Of a DNA stretch of 28,849 nucleotides, positions 7,007 to 15,644 are shown one piece after another (the stretch's first letter is position 1; every line of letters starts with the position of its first letter). The stretch covers positions 1-28,849 of the forward strand of contig CAYVDH010000023.1 of the NCBI GenBank assembly GCA_964450355.1, written 5' to 3'. The position numbers and the translations under genes were made by a program. Source of the DNA: CAYVDH01 sp964450355 (GTDB taxonomy: Bacteria; Bacteroidota; Bacteroidia; NS11-12g; UBA955). A model generated the notes under the pieces. That model searched no databases and was not told the origin of the DNA. It worked only from the letters and a program-made list of their open reading frames with translations.

Positions 7007-7904
7007 CACCTATCACATACCTGTGATGTTACAAGAGTGCATTCAAGGATTGAACATTCAACCTGAAGGAACATATGTGGACATTACTTTTGGAGGGGGT
7101 GGCCATTCTAAAGAAATTTTAAAACACTTAAATGACAAAGGCAAACTGATAGTTTTTGACCAAGACAAGGATGCCATCAACAACATACCAAATGACCATA
7201 GAGTAACTTTTGTAAATCACAATTTTAAATTCTGTTATCATTTTTTAACCTACTTAAATGCCATTCCTGTTGATGGAATTCTGGGTGATTTAGGTATTTC
7301 ATCTCATCAAATCAATACTGCTGAGAAAGGGTTTGCTCATCGATTGGAAGGAGATATCGACATGAGAATGGATAAACAATCAAAATTATCTGCGGCAACC
7401 ATATTAAATGAGTACAACGAAAAGCAATTATTGTACATATTCAATCAATATGGAGAAATAAAAAATGCATATAAACTGGTTCAATCAATATTAAGTTACA
7501 GAAAAAATAACAAGATAAATACAGTTCAAGAATTTAAACAAGCCATTAAGGACTGCATTCCAAAACTAGAAGAAAGCAAGTATTTATCTCAAGTTTTTCA
7601 AGCTTTGAGAATTGAGGTCAACAACGAAATTAAAGCTCTTGAAACTCTATTATCCGATTGTTATAACATGTTAAAAAAAGACGGGAGATTGGTGATTATG
7701 AGTTACCATTCCTTAGAGGATAGGCTGGTGAAAAACCTCATTCAATCTGGCAATATCAATGGCGAAATTGAAAAAGATTTTTTCGGAAAAATTACACCCT
7801 ACTATAAAAATCTTACAAAAAAACCAATAATACCAAGTGAATCAGAAATTATAATTAACAAAAGAGCAAGAAGTGCAAAACTCAGAATAGCTGCTAAAAT
7901 TTGA
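6996..7904 (+). CDS. rsmH: 16S rRNA (cytosine1402-N4)-methyltransferase
   Basis: This encodes 302 residues. RsmH (MraW) transfers a methyl group from S-adenosylmethionine to N4 of C1402 in the ribosomal P site. The family start YHIPVMLQE, the SAM-binding motif DITFGGGGHS (about 29-38), the conserved GDLGISSHQ and RMD segments and the late YHSLEDR motif are all present, and the length is normal. Starts at 6990 and 6996 are both possible; I prefer 6996 (MTINTYHIPV). It overlaps the end of mraZ by 11 nt and its stop overlaps the ftsL TTG start by 4 nt. Position two in the dcw cluster is conserved across many phyla although its direct role is in translation. Confidence 0.95.
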   Translation: MTINTYHIPVMLQECIQGLNIQPEGTYVDITFGGGGHSKEILKHLNDKGKLIVFDQDKDAINNIPNDHRVTFVNHNFKFCYHFLTYLNAIPVDGILGDLGISSHQINTAEKGFAHRLEGDIDMRMDKQSKLSAATILNEYNEKQLLYIFNQYGEIKNAYKLVQSILSYRKNNKINTVQEFKQAIKDCIPKLEESKYLSQVFQALRIEVNNEIKALETLLSDCYNMLKKDGRLVIMSYHSLEDRLVKNLIQSGNINGEIEKDFFGKITPYYKNLTKKPIIPSESEIIINKRARSAKLRIAAKI

Positions 7905-8281
7905 ATCAATTTAGAAACAACATATCGCCCGAGGAAACCCCTTTAAATGACAAATTGAATGCTGCTGACGAAGCTATCAAGAAAGCAAGTGATTTTACTT
8001 TTTTCATTAAAAAAGAAAGTTTAAGCAAATTCATTCCTGCAATCATCATCGTAGTTTTTCTCTCCATAGTTTACATTTCATTGTCACATTTTCATGTAAA
8101 AAATTTAAAAGAAAAAGAAGATTTAAAAAAACAGCTGAATGAATTGAGGTCAGAGTACATCAGTGTAAAAAGTAATTTGATGAAAAAAAGCAATCAAAGT
8201 GAGGTTGCAAAAAGACTTGAAACAGAGGGCATAAAAGAATTAAGAACTCCTCCTAAAGTCATAGAAATGAAGAAAAAATGA
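7901..8281 (+). CDS. ftsL: FtsL-like divisome protein
   Basis: This encodes 126 residues of the single-span FtsL type: a cytoplasmic tail (1-43), one transmembrane helix (about 44-62, IPAIIIVVFLSIVYISL) and a periplasmic coiled coil rich in Lys, Leu and Glu (about 68-110). FtsL bridges FtsQ with the FtsW-FtsI synthase and activates septal wall synthesis. The sequence is poorly conserved, so the call rests on topology, size and position between rsmH and ftsI. The start is TTG, overlapping the rsmH stop as TTGA; there is no in-frame ATG before the coiled coil. The ftsI ATG overlaps its stop by 4 nt. Confidence 0.85.
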   Translation: MNQFRNNISPEETPLNDKLNAADEAIKKASDFTFFIKKESLSKFIPAIIIVVFLSIVYISLSHFHVKNLKEKEDLKKQLNELRSEYISVKSNLMKKSNQSEVAKRLETEGIKELRTPPKVIEMKKK

Positions 8282-10380
8282 ATTTAAAAAAAGCCATCAT
8301 ATTGCGCTCATGGATTGCTTTTGTGTTTATATGCACATTAGCATTGGCTATTATATGGCAAATTTTAGATTTACAATTAAATCAAAAATCAAAATACGAA
8401 TCAATTAGCAAAACTCAAAGCACCAAATGGAGAGACATTTTAGCTTCGAGAGGCAACATCTATGCTGCTGATGGCAGCTTGTTAGCTACCAGTATTCCTA
8501 AATATGAAATACGCATGGATACTAAAGTAGAGACAGTAACTAACGAGTATTTTTTAAGTAAAATAGACAGTTTGTCTTGGCTACTTTCTATTACTTTCAA
8601 CGACAAATCAAACTATGAATGGAAACAATACATCAGTCAGGCAAGAAAAAAAGGTGAAAGATACTTGTTGCTAGGGAAAGATGTGGATTACACCATTGCA
8701 AAAAAAATGGAAAAATGGCCCATTTTTAATTTAGGTAAATACAAGGGTGGATTCATTAAAATTGAAAAAAACAAAAGAGAAATTCCCTTTGGCCAACTCG
8801 CCTACAGAACCATAGGATACACCAACGAAAGTGGAGTTAAAATCGGATTAGAAGGCGCTTATGATTCCCTTTTAAAAGGAACAAGTGGCAAAAGATTAGA
8901 ACAAAGAATATACGGTGGAGTATGGAAACCAGTAGATGATAGCAAAGAATTAGAACCACACAATGGATACGATGTTTACACCACTTTAGATATCAATATC
9001 CAAGATGTTGCAGAAAACGCCTTAAAACAATGTTTAATAAACAACAATGCTGACCACGGTTGTGCTGTATTGATGGAAGTAAAAACTGGTGCCATCAAAG
9101 CCATAGCAAATCTAAAAAGAAATGCTGACATGTTGTACGAAGAATCAGAAAATTATGCCATCAATGAATTTACTGACCCAGGCAGCACATTCAAACTCAT
9201 TAGTGCATTGGCATTGTTAGAAGATAAATTAGTAAAACCAACTGATACCATAGACATTGAATGGGGAAAAACAAAATTTGGCATAGAAACCATGGAAGAT
9301 GCTCACGCTTCGCCATTTAAAACCATCACCTTTCAACAAGTATTTGAAAACTCAAGCAACGTTGGCATAGCTAAAACAATAGTAAAAAATTACAAAAACA
9401 AACCCGAATCATTCATTAAGCATTTGTATCAATTAGGCATTCAAAAACCTTTGAATTTTGATATAAAAACCCCAAATAAACCCAATGTAAAAAACAGCAA
9501 AGACAAGAGTTGGAGTAACACCAGTTTGCCTTGGATGAGCATTGGATATGAGATGCAATTAAGCGCTATACAAATGCTTGCAGTGTACAATGCAGTAGCA
9601 AATAATGGAGTGATGGTAAAACCATTTTTAGTAAGCGAAGTAAAAGAATTTGGCAAGTCAATAGTTAAAAACAAAACTGAAATATTAAACCCTAAAATAG
9701 CCAGCGAAGAAACCATTAAACAACTTAGAATGTTGCTTGAAGGTGTAGTAGAAAATGGCACGGCTAAAAACTTAAAAGGGCTGGAGTACAAAGTAGCTGG
9801 AAAAACAGGTACAGCACAAATTGCCCTCAATTCAAAAGGCTATGATAAAAGTTCACATAAAGCTTCTTTTGTTGGCTATTTTCCAGCGGAAAACCCACAA
9901 TATACCTGCATCGTAGTGATCAATGCTCCTGCTAATGGTGTTTATTATGGTGGGGCAGTTGCAGGACCCGTATTCAAAGAAATTGCAGATAAAATATACA
10001 GCACTAACATCAACCTGCATTCACCTATTGCTAAAAACAATGAAGCAAACATTCCAAAAACTAAAAACGGACACAGAGAAGATATCAAATTCATTTTAAA
10101 CAAATTGATGATAAGCAGCCATGTAGTAAAAGGCGATGTCAATACTGAATGGATTAGCTCATACACCGATGGAAAATCAATTGATTTAAAGGAGTTGAAC
10201 ACCAGTAACCAACTAGTACCAAATGTAGTTGGAATGGGACTAAAAGATGCAGTATATATTTTAGAAAACCGAGGATTAAAAGTAATGGTAGATGGCTATG
10301 GAACTATTAGGACACAATCGCTTTCACCCGGAAGCACCATTTACAGAGGAACAACCATTTATATAAAATTAACCCCATGA
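8278..10380 (+). CDS. ftsI: Septal peptidoglycan transpeptidase FtsI/PBP3 with PASTA domain
   Basis: This class B penicillin-binding protein has 700 residues. It cross-links septal peptidoglycan in the periplasm together with FtsW. It has a short cytoplasmic start, a transmembrane helix (about 10-31), a dimerisation or pedestal domain, and a transpeptidase domain with all three motifs: STFK (catalytic Ser303), SSN (359-361) and KTGT (509-512). A PASTA domain forms the C-terminus (about 644-700, starting LVPNVVGMGL), usual in Bacteroidota and Gram-positive FtsI-type proteins and explaining the extra length over the roughly 590 residues of E. coli FtsI. Starts and stops overlap as ATGA with both ftsL and murE. 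No key residue is missing. Confidence 0.95.
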   Translation: MNLKKAIILRSWIAFVFICTLALAIIWQILDLQLNQKSKYESISKTQSTKWRDILASRGNIYAADGSLLATSIPKYEIRMDTKVETVTNEYFLSKIDSLSWLLSITFNDKSNYEWKQYISQARKKGERYLLLGKDVDYTIAKKMEKWPIFNLGKYKGGFIKIEKNKREIPFGQLAYRTIGYTNESGVKIGLEGAYDSLLKGTSGKRLEQRIYGGVWKPVDDSKELEPHNGYDVYTTLDINIQDVAENALKQCLINNNADHGCAVLMEVKTGAIKAIANLKRNADMLYEESENYAINEFTDPGSTFKLISALALLEDKLVKPTDTIDIEWGKTKFGIETMEDAHASPFKTITFQQVFENSSNVGIAKTIVKNYKNKPESFIKHLYQLGIQKPLNFDIKTPNKPNVKNSKDKSWSNTSLPWMSIGYEMQLSAIQMLAVYNAVANNGVMVKPFLVSEVKEFGKSIVKNKTEILNPKIASEETIKQLRMLLEGVVENGTAKNLKGLEYKVAGKTGTAQIALNSKGYDKSSHKASFVGYFPAENPQYTCIVVINAPANGVYYGGAVAGPVFKEIADKIYSTNINLHSPIAKNNEANIPKTKNGHREDIKFILNKLMISSHVVKGDVNTEWISSYTDGKSIDLKELNTSNQLVPNVVGMGLKDAVYILENRGLKVMVDGYGTIRTQSLSPGSTIYRGTTIYIKLTP

Positions 10381-11837
10381 AGACAGTAAAAGAGTTAATA
10401 AAAAACATTAAAGTAATAAAGGTTGTTGGCGATGAAAACGCCACTATTTCTTCACTTGAATTAGACTCAAGAAAAGTGTTAAAAGACTCCATGTTTTTTG
10501 CAGTAGTAGGAACCACAATTGATGCACATACATACATTGATGATGTAATAGAAAAAGGCGCAAAAGCCATTGTTTGCAGCACCTTACCTTCTCACACAAC
10601 AATAGGAATTACTTATATATTAGTAGAAAATGTTCAACAAACTGTTGGATATATTGCTTCTGAATTTTACCAACAAGCATCTAAACATTTAAAACTAATA
10701 GGAGTTACAGGAACCAATGGCAAAACTACAACTACTACCATGTTGTATCAATTATTTACTTCGCTTGGTTACAATTGTGGTTTAATAAGCACAGTAGAAT
10801 ACATCATTGGCACTAATCATTACAGCAGCACCCATACTACCCCTAATCCTATTCGATTAAATGAATTGTTATCTCAAATGGTAGATTATAAGTGCGAATA
10901 CTGTTTCATGGAAGTGAGCTCTCATTCAGTAGATCAAGGTCGCATTAATGGAATTCAATTTGTTGGTGGCGTATTTACAAACATAACCCACGACCATTTA
11001 GATTACCATATCACTTTTGATAACTACATTAAAGCTAAAAAAGGATTCTTTGATTTATTGAACGATGAAGCATTTTCATTGACCAACAAAGATGACAAAA
11101 ACGGCATGGTGATGTTACAAAACACCAAATCTACAAAATACACTTATGCTTTAAATTCAATGGCGGATTTTAAATGCAAAATCATTGAAAATGATTTTAA
11201 TGGTTTGAATTTAAAAATTGACGACCAAGACGCTTGGTTTCCAGTAGTAGGAAAATTCAATGCGTACAATTTGTTAGCAGTGTATTCAACAGCATTTTTA
11301 TTGGGTATAGAAAAACAAGAAATCATTTTACACCTTACAAAAATAGGCAGAGTCAATGGCCGTTTTGAAGTGTATCAAAGTCCTGACAAAATAATTGCAA
11401 TTGTTGATTATGCACATACACCAGATGCTCTTGAAAACGTATTGGAAACAATAGACAATATAAGAACAAAAAATGAAACATTGACTACAGTGATTGGATG
11501 TGGCGGCAATCGCGATAAATTAAAGCGTCCTATCATGGCTAAAACTGCTTTAAAATACAGTGATAAAGTGATATTAACCAGTGATAATCCAAGAGACGAA
11601 GAACCTGAAAACATCATCAATGACATGATGCAAGGAGTAGAACCTAGCCATTTCAAAAAAATATTAAAAATTGTAGATAGAGCAGAAGCTATAAAAACAG
11701 CATTGATGTTGAGTAAAGCCAAAGACATCGTTTTAGTAGCAGGTAAAGGACATGAAACATATCAAGAAATCAAAGGAGTAAAATACCCATTTGATGACAG
11801 AGAAATTTTAAAAACAATATTCAACCAACAACAATAA
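10377..11837 (+). CDS. murE: UDP-MurNAc-tripeptide ligase (meso-DAP adding)
   Basis: This encodes 486 residues. MurE adds the third stem amino acid to UDP-MurNAc-L-Ala-D-Glu using ATP in the cytoplasm. The N-terminal substrate domain (with SSLELDSRKV), the P-loop GTNGKTTT (Lys116) and the C-terminal ligase domain are visible. The DNPR motif at 403-406 is the signature of enzymes that use meso-diaminopimelate rather than lysine, so the wall is of the meso-DAP type. The start codon overlaps the ftsI stop by 4 nt (ATGA), and its stop shares one base with the mraY ATG (TAATG). murF, which usually follows murE in other phyla, is not here; mraY comes directly next. Confidence 0.95.
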   Translation: MKTVKELIKNIKVIKVVGDENATISSLELDSRKVLKDSMFFAVVGTTIDAHTYIDDVIEKGAKAIVCSTLPSHTTIGITYILVENVQQTVGYIASEFYQQASKHLKLIGVTGTNGKTTTTTMLYQLFTSLGYNCGLISTVEYIIGTNHYSSTHTTPNPIRLNELLSQMVDYKCEYCFMEVSSHSVDQGRINGIQFVGGVFTNITHDHLDYHITFDNYIKAKKGFFDLLNDEAFSLTNKDDKNGMVMLQNTKSTKYTYALNSMADFKCKIIENDFNGLNLKIDDQDAWFPVVGKFNAYNLLAVYSTAFLLGIEKQEIILHLTKIGRVNGRFEVYQSPDKIIAIVDYAHTPDALENVLETIDNIRTKNETLTTVIGCGGNRDKLKRPIMAKTALKYSDKVILTSDNPRDEEPENIINDMMQGVEPSHFKKILKIVDRAEAIKTALMLSKAKDIVLVAGKGHETYQEIKGVKYPFDDREILKTIFNQQQ

Positions 11838-13093
11838 TGTTATATCATTTATTTACATACCTCGATAATGAATACAATATAGCTGGATTTGGCTTATGGA
11901 AATATTTAAGTTTCAGATTCAGTTTAGCAGTTATTCTATCGCTGTTAATTTCTGCTGTTTTTGGCAAGAGATTAATCAATGCTCTTCACAAACTTCAAGT
12001 AGCTGAAACAATTAGAGACTTAGGTTTACAAGGCGAAGAGAAAAAAAGAGGCACTCCTACCATGGGTGGACTCATCATCATTGGTGCAATATTAATCCCC
12101 ACATTATTATTGGCTAGATTAACCAATGTGTATGTTTTGTTAATGATTGCTGTTACTGTATTGTGCGGTATCATAGGTTTTATTGACGACTACATCAAGG
12201 TATTTAAAAAAGACAAAGCTGGATTATCTGGAAGGTATAAAATAGTAGGGCAAATAATCGTTGGCTTAGTTGTGGGCTTAACTTTGTATTTTAACAAAGC
12301 AGTTGTTGTTACTAACCATTTCACTGCTAAACAAGCCATAGAAAACAATTTAGACACCAACAAAATGGTAGCTAAAACCATTCAAGGTGAAAGGTTCTTT
12401 TTACAAAATGTTAAATCAACTGAAACCACAATTCCCTTTTTTAAATCTTCAGAATTCGATTATTGCAGTTTAGCATCAGTGTTTGGTGAGACAGGCTCCA
12501 AGTATTGTTGGATCATCTATGTTTTAATTGTCATATTCATCATTACAGCGGTTTCCAATGGCGCCAATATTACCGATGGAATTGATGGTCTAGCTGCAGG
12601 AACATCCAGTATCATCGGATTAACACTTGGTGTTTTTGCCTTTGTCTCTGGAAATTTCATCATAGCCAAATACCTTAACATCATGTACATTCCTTTTCTA
12701 GGCGAATTGTTTGTATTTGCTGGAGCCTTTGTAGGTGCTTGCATAGGGTTTTTGTGGTACAACAGTTATCCAGCTCAAGTATTTATGGGAGATACTGGAA
12801 GTTTAACTATTGGAGGAATCATTGCTGCACTTGCCATCATTGTTCGCAAAGAATTATTAATTCCAATATTGTGTGGAATATTTTTAGTAGAAAATTTGAG
12901 TGTCATGATTCAAGTTTCATACTTTAAATACACCAAAAAGAAATATGGCGAGGGGCGAAGAATTTTTCTCATGTCACCTCTTCATCACCATTATCAGAAA
13001 AAAGGTTTTCACGAAGCTAAAATAGTGACTCGCTTCTGGATAATAGGAATCATACTGGCTGTTTTAACATTTATTACTTTAAAAATCAGATAA
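11837..13093 (+). CDS. mraY: Phospho-MurNAc-pentapeptide translocase MraY
   Basis: This encodes 418 residues. MraY transfers phospho-MurNAc-pentapeptide from UDP to undecaprenyl phosphate, making lipid I at the inner face of the inner membrane. It has about ten transmembrane helices, the Asp pair in IDDYIK (Asp117, Asp118), NGANITDGIDGLAAG (241-255, with Asp247 and Asp250), GDTGSL (Asp319) and the HHHYQ loop (383-387). It is about 58 residues longer than E. coli MraY; the extra segment lies around 155-215 (from VVTNHFTAKQ to the SVFGETGSKY region), between two helices and probably outside the membrane. Such an insert is common in Bacteroidota MraY. It overlaps murE by 1 nt and is 4 nt before murD. 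Confidence 0.95.
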   Translation: MLYHLFTYLDNEYNIAGFGLWKYLSFRFSLAVILSLLISAVFGKRLINALHKLQVAETIRDLGLQGEEKKRGTPTMGGLIIIGAILIPTLLLARLTNVYVLLMIAVTVLCGIIGFIDDYIKVFKKDKAGLSGRYKIVGQIIVGLVVGLTLYFNKAVVVTNHFTAKQAIENNLDTNKMVAKTIQGERFFLQNVKSTETTIPFFKSSEFDYCSLASVFGETGSKYCWIIYVLIVIFIITAVSNGANITDGIDGLAAGTSSIIGLTLGVFAFVSGNFIIAKYLNIMYIPFLGELFVFAGAFVGACIGFLWYNSYPAQVFMGDTGSLTIGGIIAALAIIVRKELLIPILCGIFLVENLSVMIQVSYFKYTKKKYGEGRRIFLMSPLHHHYQKKGFHEAKIVTRFWIIGIILAVLTFITLKIR

Positions 13094-13097
13094 TCCA

Positions 13098-14441
13098 TTG
13101 AGCAAAAAAATCGTCATATTAGGAGCAGGAGAAAGTGGAACAGGTTGTGCTGTTTTAGCTAAAAAACTTGGCTATGAGGTATTGGTTTCTGATGCTGGTA
13201 AAATTAAAGAAAAGTATCAAGAAGAACTCAAATCTATTGGTGTAAAATGGGAAGAAAATCAACACAGCACTGAAGAAATTCTAAGCGCTGACCTAGTAAT
13301 AAAAAGCCCTGGAATACCAGATAAAGCTGACATCATTAAAGCCATCAAAGAGAAGGGAATTAAAATCGTATCCGAAATAGAATTTGCTTATCCACACACC
13401 AATGCAAAACACCTATGTATAACAGGAACCAATGGCAAAACAACCACCACTATGTTGTGTTATCACATATTGTGTAAAGCAGGATTCAATGTTGGACTGG
13501 GTGGTAATATTGGAAAAAGCTATGCCCGACAAGTGGCTGAAAACAATTTTGATTTTTATGTACTTGAATTAAGCAGTTTTCAATTGGACAACACTTATAC
13601 ATTCCGACCAGACATTGCTATTCTTTGCAACATCACACCCGACCACTTAGACAGATACAATTACGAATTGCAAAACTATGTAGATTCTAAATTCCGTATT
13701 GCAATGAATCAAACTGAAAATGATTATTTCATTTATTGTTATGACGATGAATTAACCATGAAAAACATAGTTTCTAAAACTATCAAAGCTCAAAAATTGT
13801 CTTTTTCTTTCTACCAAGAACTAGACAAAGGCGCTTACGTACAAAACAAACAATTTAACCTAATAAACTTAAACCCCTCAAACAATTTAACTATGTTCAT
13901 TCATGATTTTGCCTTAAAAGGCATTCACAATTCGTACAACAGCATGGCTGCCGCTATTGCTGCAAATGTATTAAACATCAACAAAGAAACCATCCGAGAA
14001 AGCTTAATGGATTTTCAAAATGTAGAGCACAGACTTGAGTATGTTGCAACAGTCGGTGGTGTCGATTTTATCAACGACAGTAAAGCTACCAACGTAAACT
14101 CTACTTGGTATGCTTTAGAAAGCATGGAAAAACCCATTGTATGGATAGTTGGTGGTATCGACAAAGGAAACGATTATTCTTCTCTATTGCCTATGGTGAT
14201 AGAGAAAGTGAAAGTCATTGTATGCCTTGGTGTTGATAATTCAAAAATACACGCAGCCTTTGGCAAACATGTAGATTTGATGATTAATACTAGCAGTGCC
14301 ATTGAAGCTGTGCAAGTATCAAAACGATTTGCCAACAAAGGCGATGTCGTATTGTTATCACCAGCTTGTGCGAGTTTTGATTTATTTAATAGCTATGAAG
14401 ACAGAGGATGTCAGTTCAAAGCTGCTGTAAGAAACTTATAA
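13098..14441 (+). CDS. murD: UDP-MurNAc-L-alanine:D-glutamate ligase
   Basis: This encodes 447 residues. MurD adds D-Glu to UDP-MurNAc-L-Ala with ATP in the cytoplasm. The N-terminus has a Rossmann-type start KKIVILGAGESGTG, the central P-loop is TGTNGKTTT (Lys114), the ITPDHLDRY motif follows, and the late NDSKATNVNST segment with GGIDKGNDYSS is typical of MurD. The length is standard. The start codon is TTG, 4 nt after the mraY stop; there is no in-frame ATG that keeps the Rossmann fold. A 33-nt gap follows before ftsW, the longest inside the cluster, in which I see no promoter match. Confidence 0.95.
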   Translation: MSKKIVILGAGESGTGCAVLAKKLGYEVLVSDAGKIKEKYQEELKSIGVKWEENQHSTEEILSADLVIKSPGIPDKADIIKAIKEKGIKIVSEIEFAYPHTNAKHLCITGTNGKTTTTMLCYHILCKAGFNVGLGGNIGKSYARQVAENNFDFYVLELSSFQLDNTYTFRPDIAILCNITPDHLDRYNYELQNYVDSKFRIAMNQTENDYFIYCYDDELTMKNIVSKTIKAQKLSFSFYQELDKGAYVQNKQFNLINLNPSNNLTMFIHDFALKGIHNSYNSMAAAIAANVLNINKETIRESLMDFQNVEHRLEYVATVGGVDFINDSKATNVNSTWYALESMEKPIVWIVGGIDKGNDYSSLLPMVIEKVKVIVCLGVDNSKIHAAFGKHVDLMINTSSAIEAVQVSKRFANKGDVVLLSPACASFDLFNSYEDRGCQFKAAVRNL

Positions 14442-14474
14442 TCTAATCATCAACAATCTCACAGTAGTTAAAGC

Positions 14475-15644
14475 ATGAAAATAGGCAAATTAAAATTCAG
14501 AGGTGATTCATACATTTGGTTTGCAATCATTTGCCTGTCTTTAATTGGCTTGTTGGCCGTTTACAGTGCTACTGGATCTTTGGCTTACAAAAAACAAGCA
14601 GGAAACACCGAATATTTTTTAATCAAACATGCTTTGTTTCTATTTGGAGGTTTTTTTCTCATGTATTTGTTTCATTTATTGGATTACAAATACTTCTCTC
14701 GAATAGCACAATTTGGAGTGGTGATTGCCATTCCGTTATTAATTGCTACACTTCTGTTTGGTAATGACATAAACGATGCTAAAAGAACAATAACCATTTT
14801 TTACATCACCTTTCAAGCTAGTGATTTTGCCAAATTTGCATTGATCATGTTTATCGCGAGGTATTTATCCAAAAATCAGGAAGAATTAAACTCCATGAAG
14901 GGGTTTGGAGTTATCATGGCTTGGATATGCGTTATCTGCATTTTAATTCTACCTGAAAATTTAAGTACCTCGGTTGTGCTCTTTCTTACTTCTTGTTTTT
15001 TATTGTTTATTGGCAATGCCAGATTGAAACATTTAGGTTTATTGGCTTTAGTTGTATTGGTCATTGGATTTTCTGGTTATAAATTTTTGTTAAATGCTCC
15101 CGACTCTATGTTGCCAGGTAGAGCAGCGACTTGGAAGGCGAGACTTGAAACATTTTCTGGAGCAGATACTGCAGAAAGTTTTCAAACCATTCAAGCTAAA
15201 ATTGCAGTATCTACTGGAGGATTTACTGGAAAAGGGCCTGGTAAAGGTGAACAAAGTGGATACTTACCTCACCCCTATTCCGACTATATTTATGCAGTCA
15301 TCATCGAAGAGTATGGATTGTTATTTGGTGGTATTTTAGTGTTGTTTTTATATTTATTAATTTTATACCGATCCATGCGCATAGTAGTTAAAAGCCCAAA
15401 AGCATTTGGTGCTTTGTTAGCTGTGGGTTTAGCATTCAGTTTGGTATTGCAAGCACTGATACACATGGCTGTTGCTACCAGCTTATTCCCAGTTACTGGA
15501 TTAACGTTGCCCTTGGTGAGCATGGGTGGCACTAGCATATTATTTACAAGTGCTGCTTTTGGAGTTCTATTGAGCGTAAGCCGCTCTGTTGAAGAAGATT
15601 TAGCAAAAACAGAAGAAGAAAAAGGAGGTATAAGTCATGCTTAA
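14475..15644 (+). CDS. ftsW: Septal peptidoglycan glycosyltransferase FtsW
   Basis: This encodes 389 residues and is a SEDS-family integral membrane protein with about ten helices. FtsW polymerises lipid II into glycan strands at the septum with FtsI. Recognisable family segments are IGLLAVYSATG in the first helix, GRAATWKARLETF in the large periplasmic loop, HPYSDYIYAVIIEEYG before a late helix, and LPLVSMGGTS near the end, the usual FtsW/RodA signature. The C-terminus is a short acidic and lysine-rich tail (EEDLAKTEEEKGGISHA). Placement between murD and murG favours FtsW over RodA. It overlaps murG by 8 nt, and its last codons contain a strong Shine-Dalgarno sequence for that gene. Confidence 0.95.
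   Translation: MKIGKLKFRGDSYIWFAIICLSLIGLLAVYSATGSLAYKKQAGNTEYFLIKHALFLFGGFFLMYLFHLLDYKYFSRIAQFGVVIAIPLLIATLLFGNDINDAKRTITIFYITFQASDFAKFALIMFIARYLSKNQEELNSMKGFGVIMAWICVICILILPENLSTSVVLFLTSCFLLFIGNARLKHLGLLALVVLVIGFSGYKFLLNAPDSMLPGRAATWKARLETFSGADTAESFQTIQAKIAVSTGGFTGKGPGKGEQSGYLPHPYSDYIYAVIIEEYGLLFGGILVLFLYLLILYRSMRIVVKSPKAFGALLAVGLAFSLVLQALIHMAVATSLFPVTGLTLPLVSMGGTSILFTSAAFGVLLSVSRSVEEDLAKTEEEKGGISHA
15621..15629 (+). promoter_or_regulatory. Strong Shine-Dalgarno sequence for murG
   Basis: AAAGGAGGT lies 7 nt before the murG ATG and is fully complementary to the 16S anti-Shine-Dalgarno core. Most genes in this window lack such a site, in line with Bacteroidota in general. It also encodes the Lys-Gly-Gly near the FtsW C-terminus, so coding constraint could partly explain it. 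Confidence 0.6.

Noticed and set aside
9441..10582. Antisense open frames of 85-129 codons within ftsI and murE
   Set aside because: They are shadows of strongly conserved genes, with no family features or start signals of their own.
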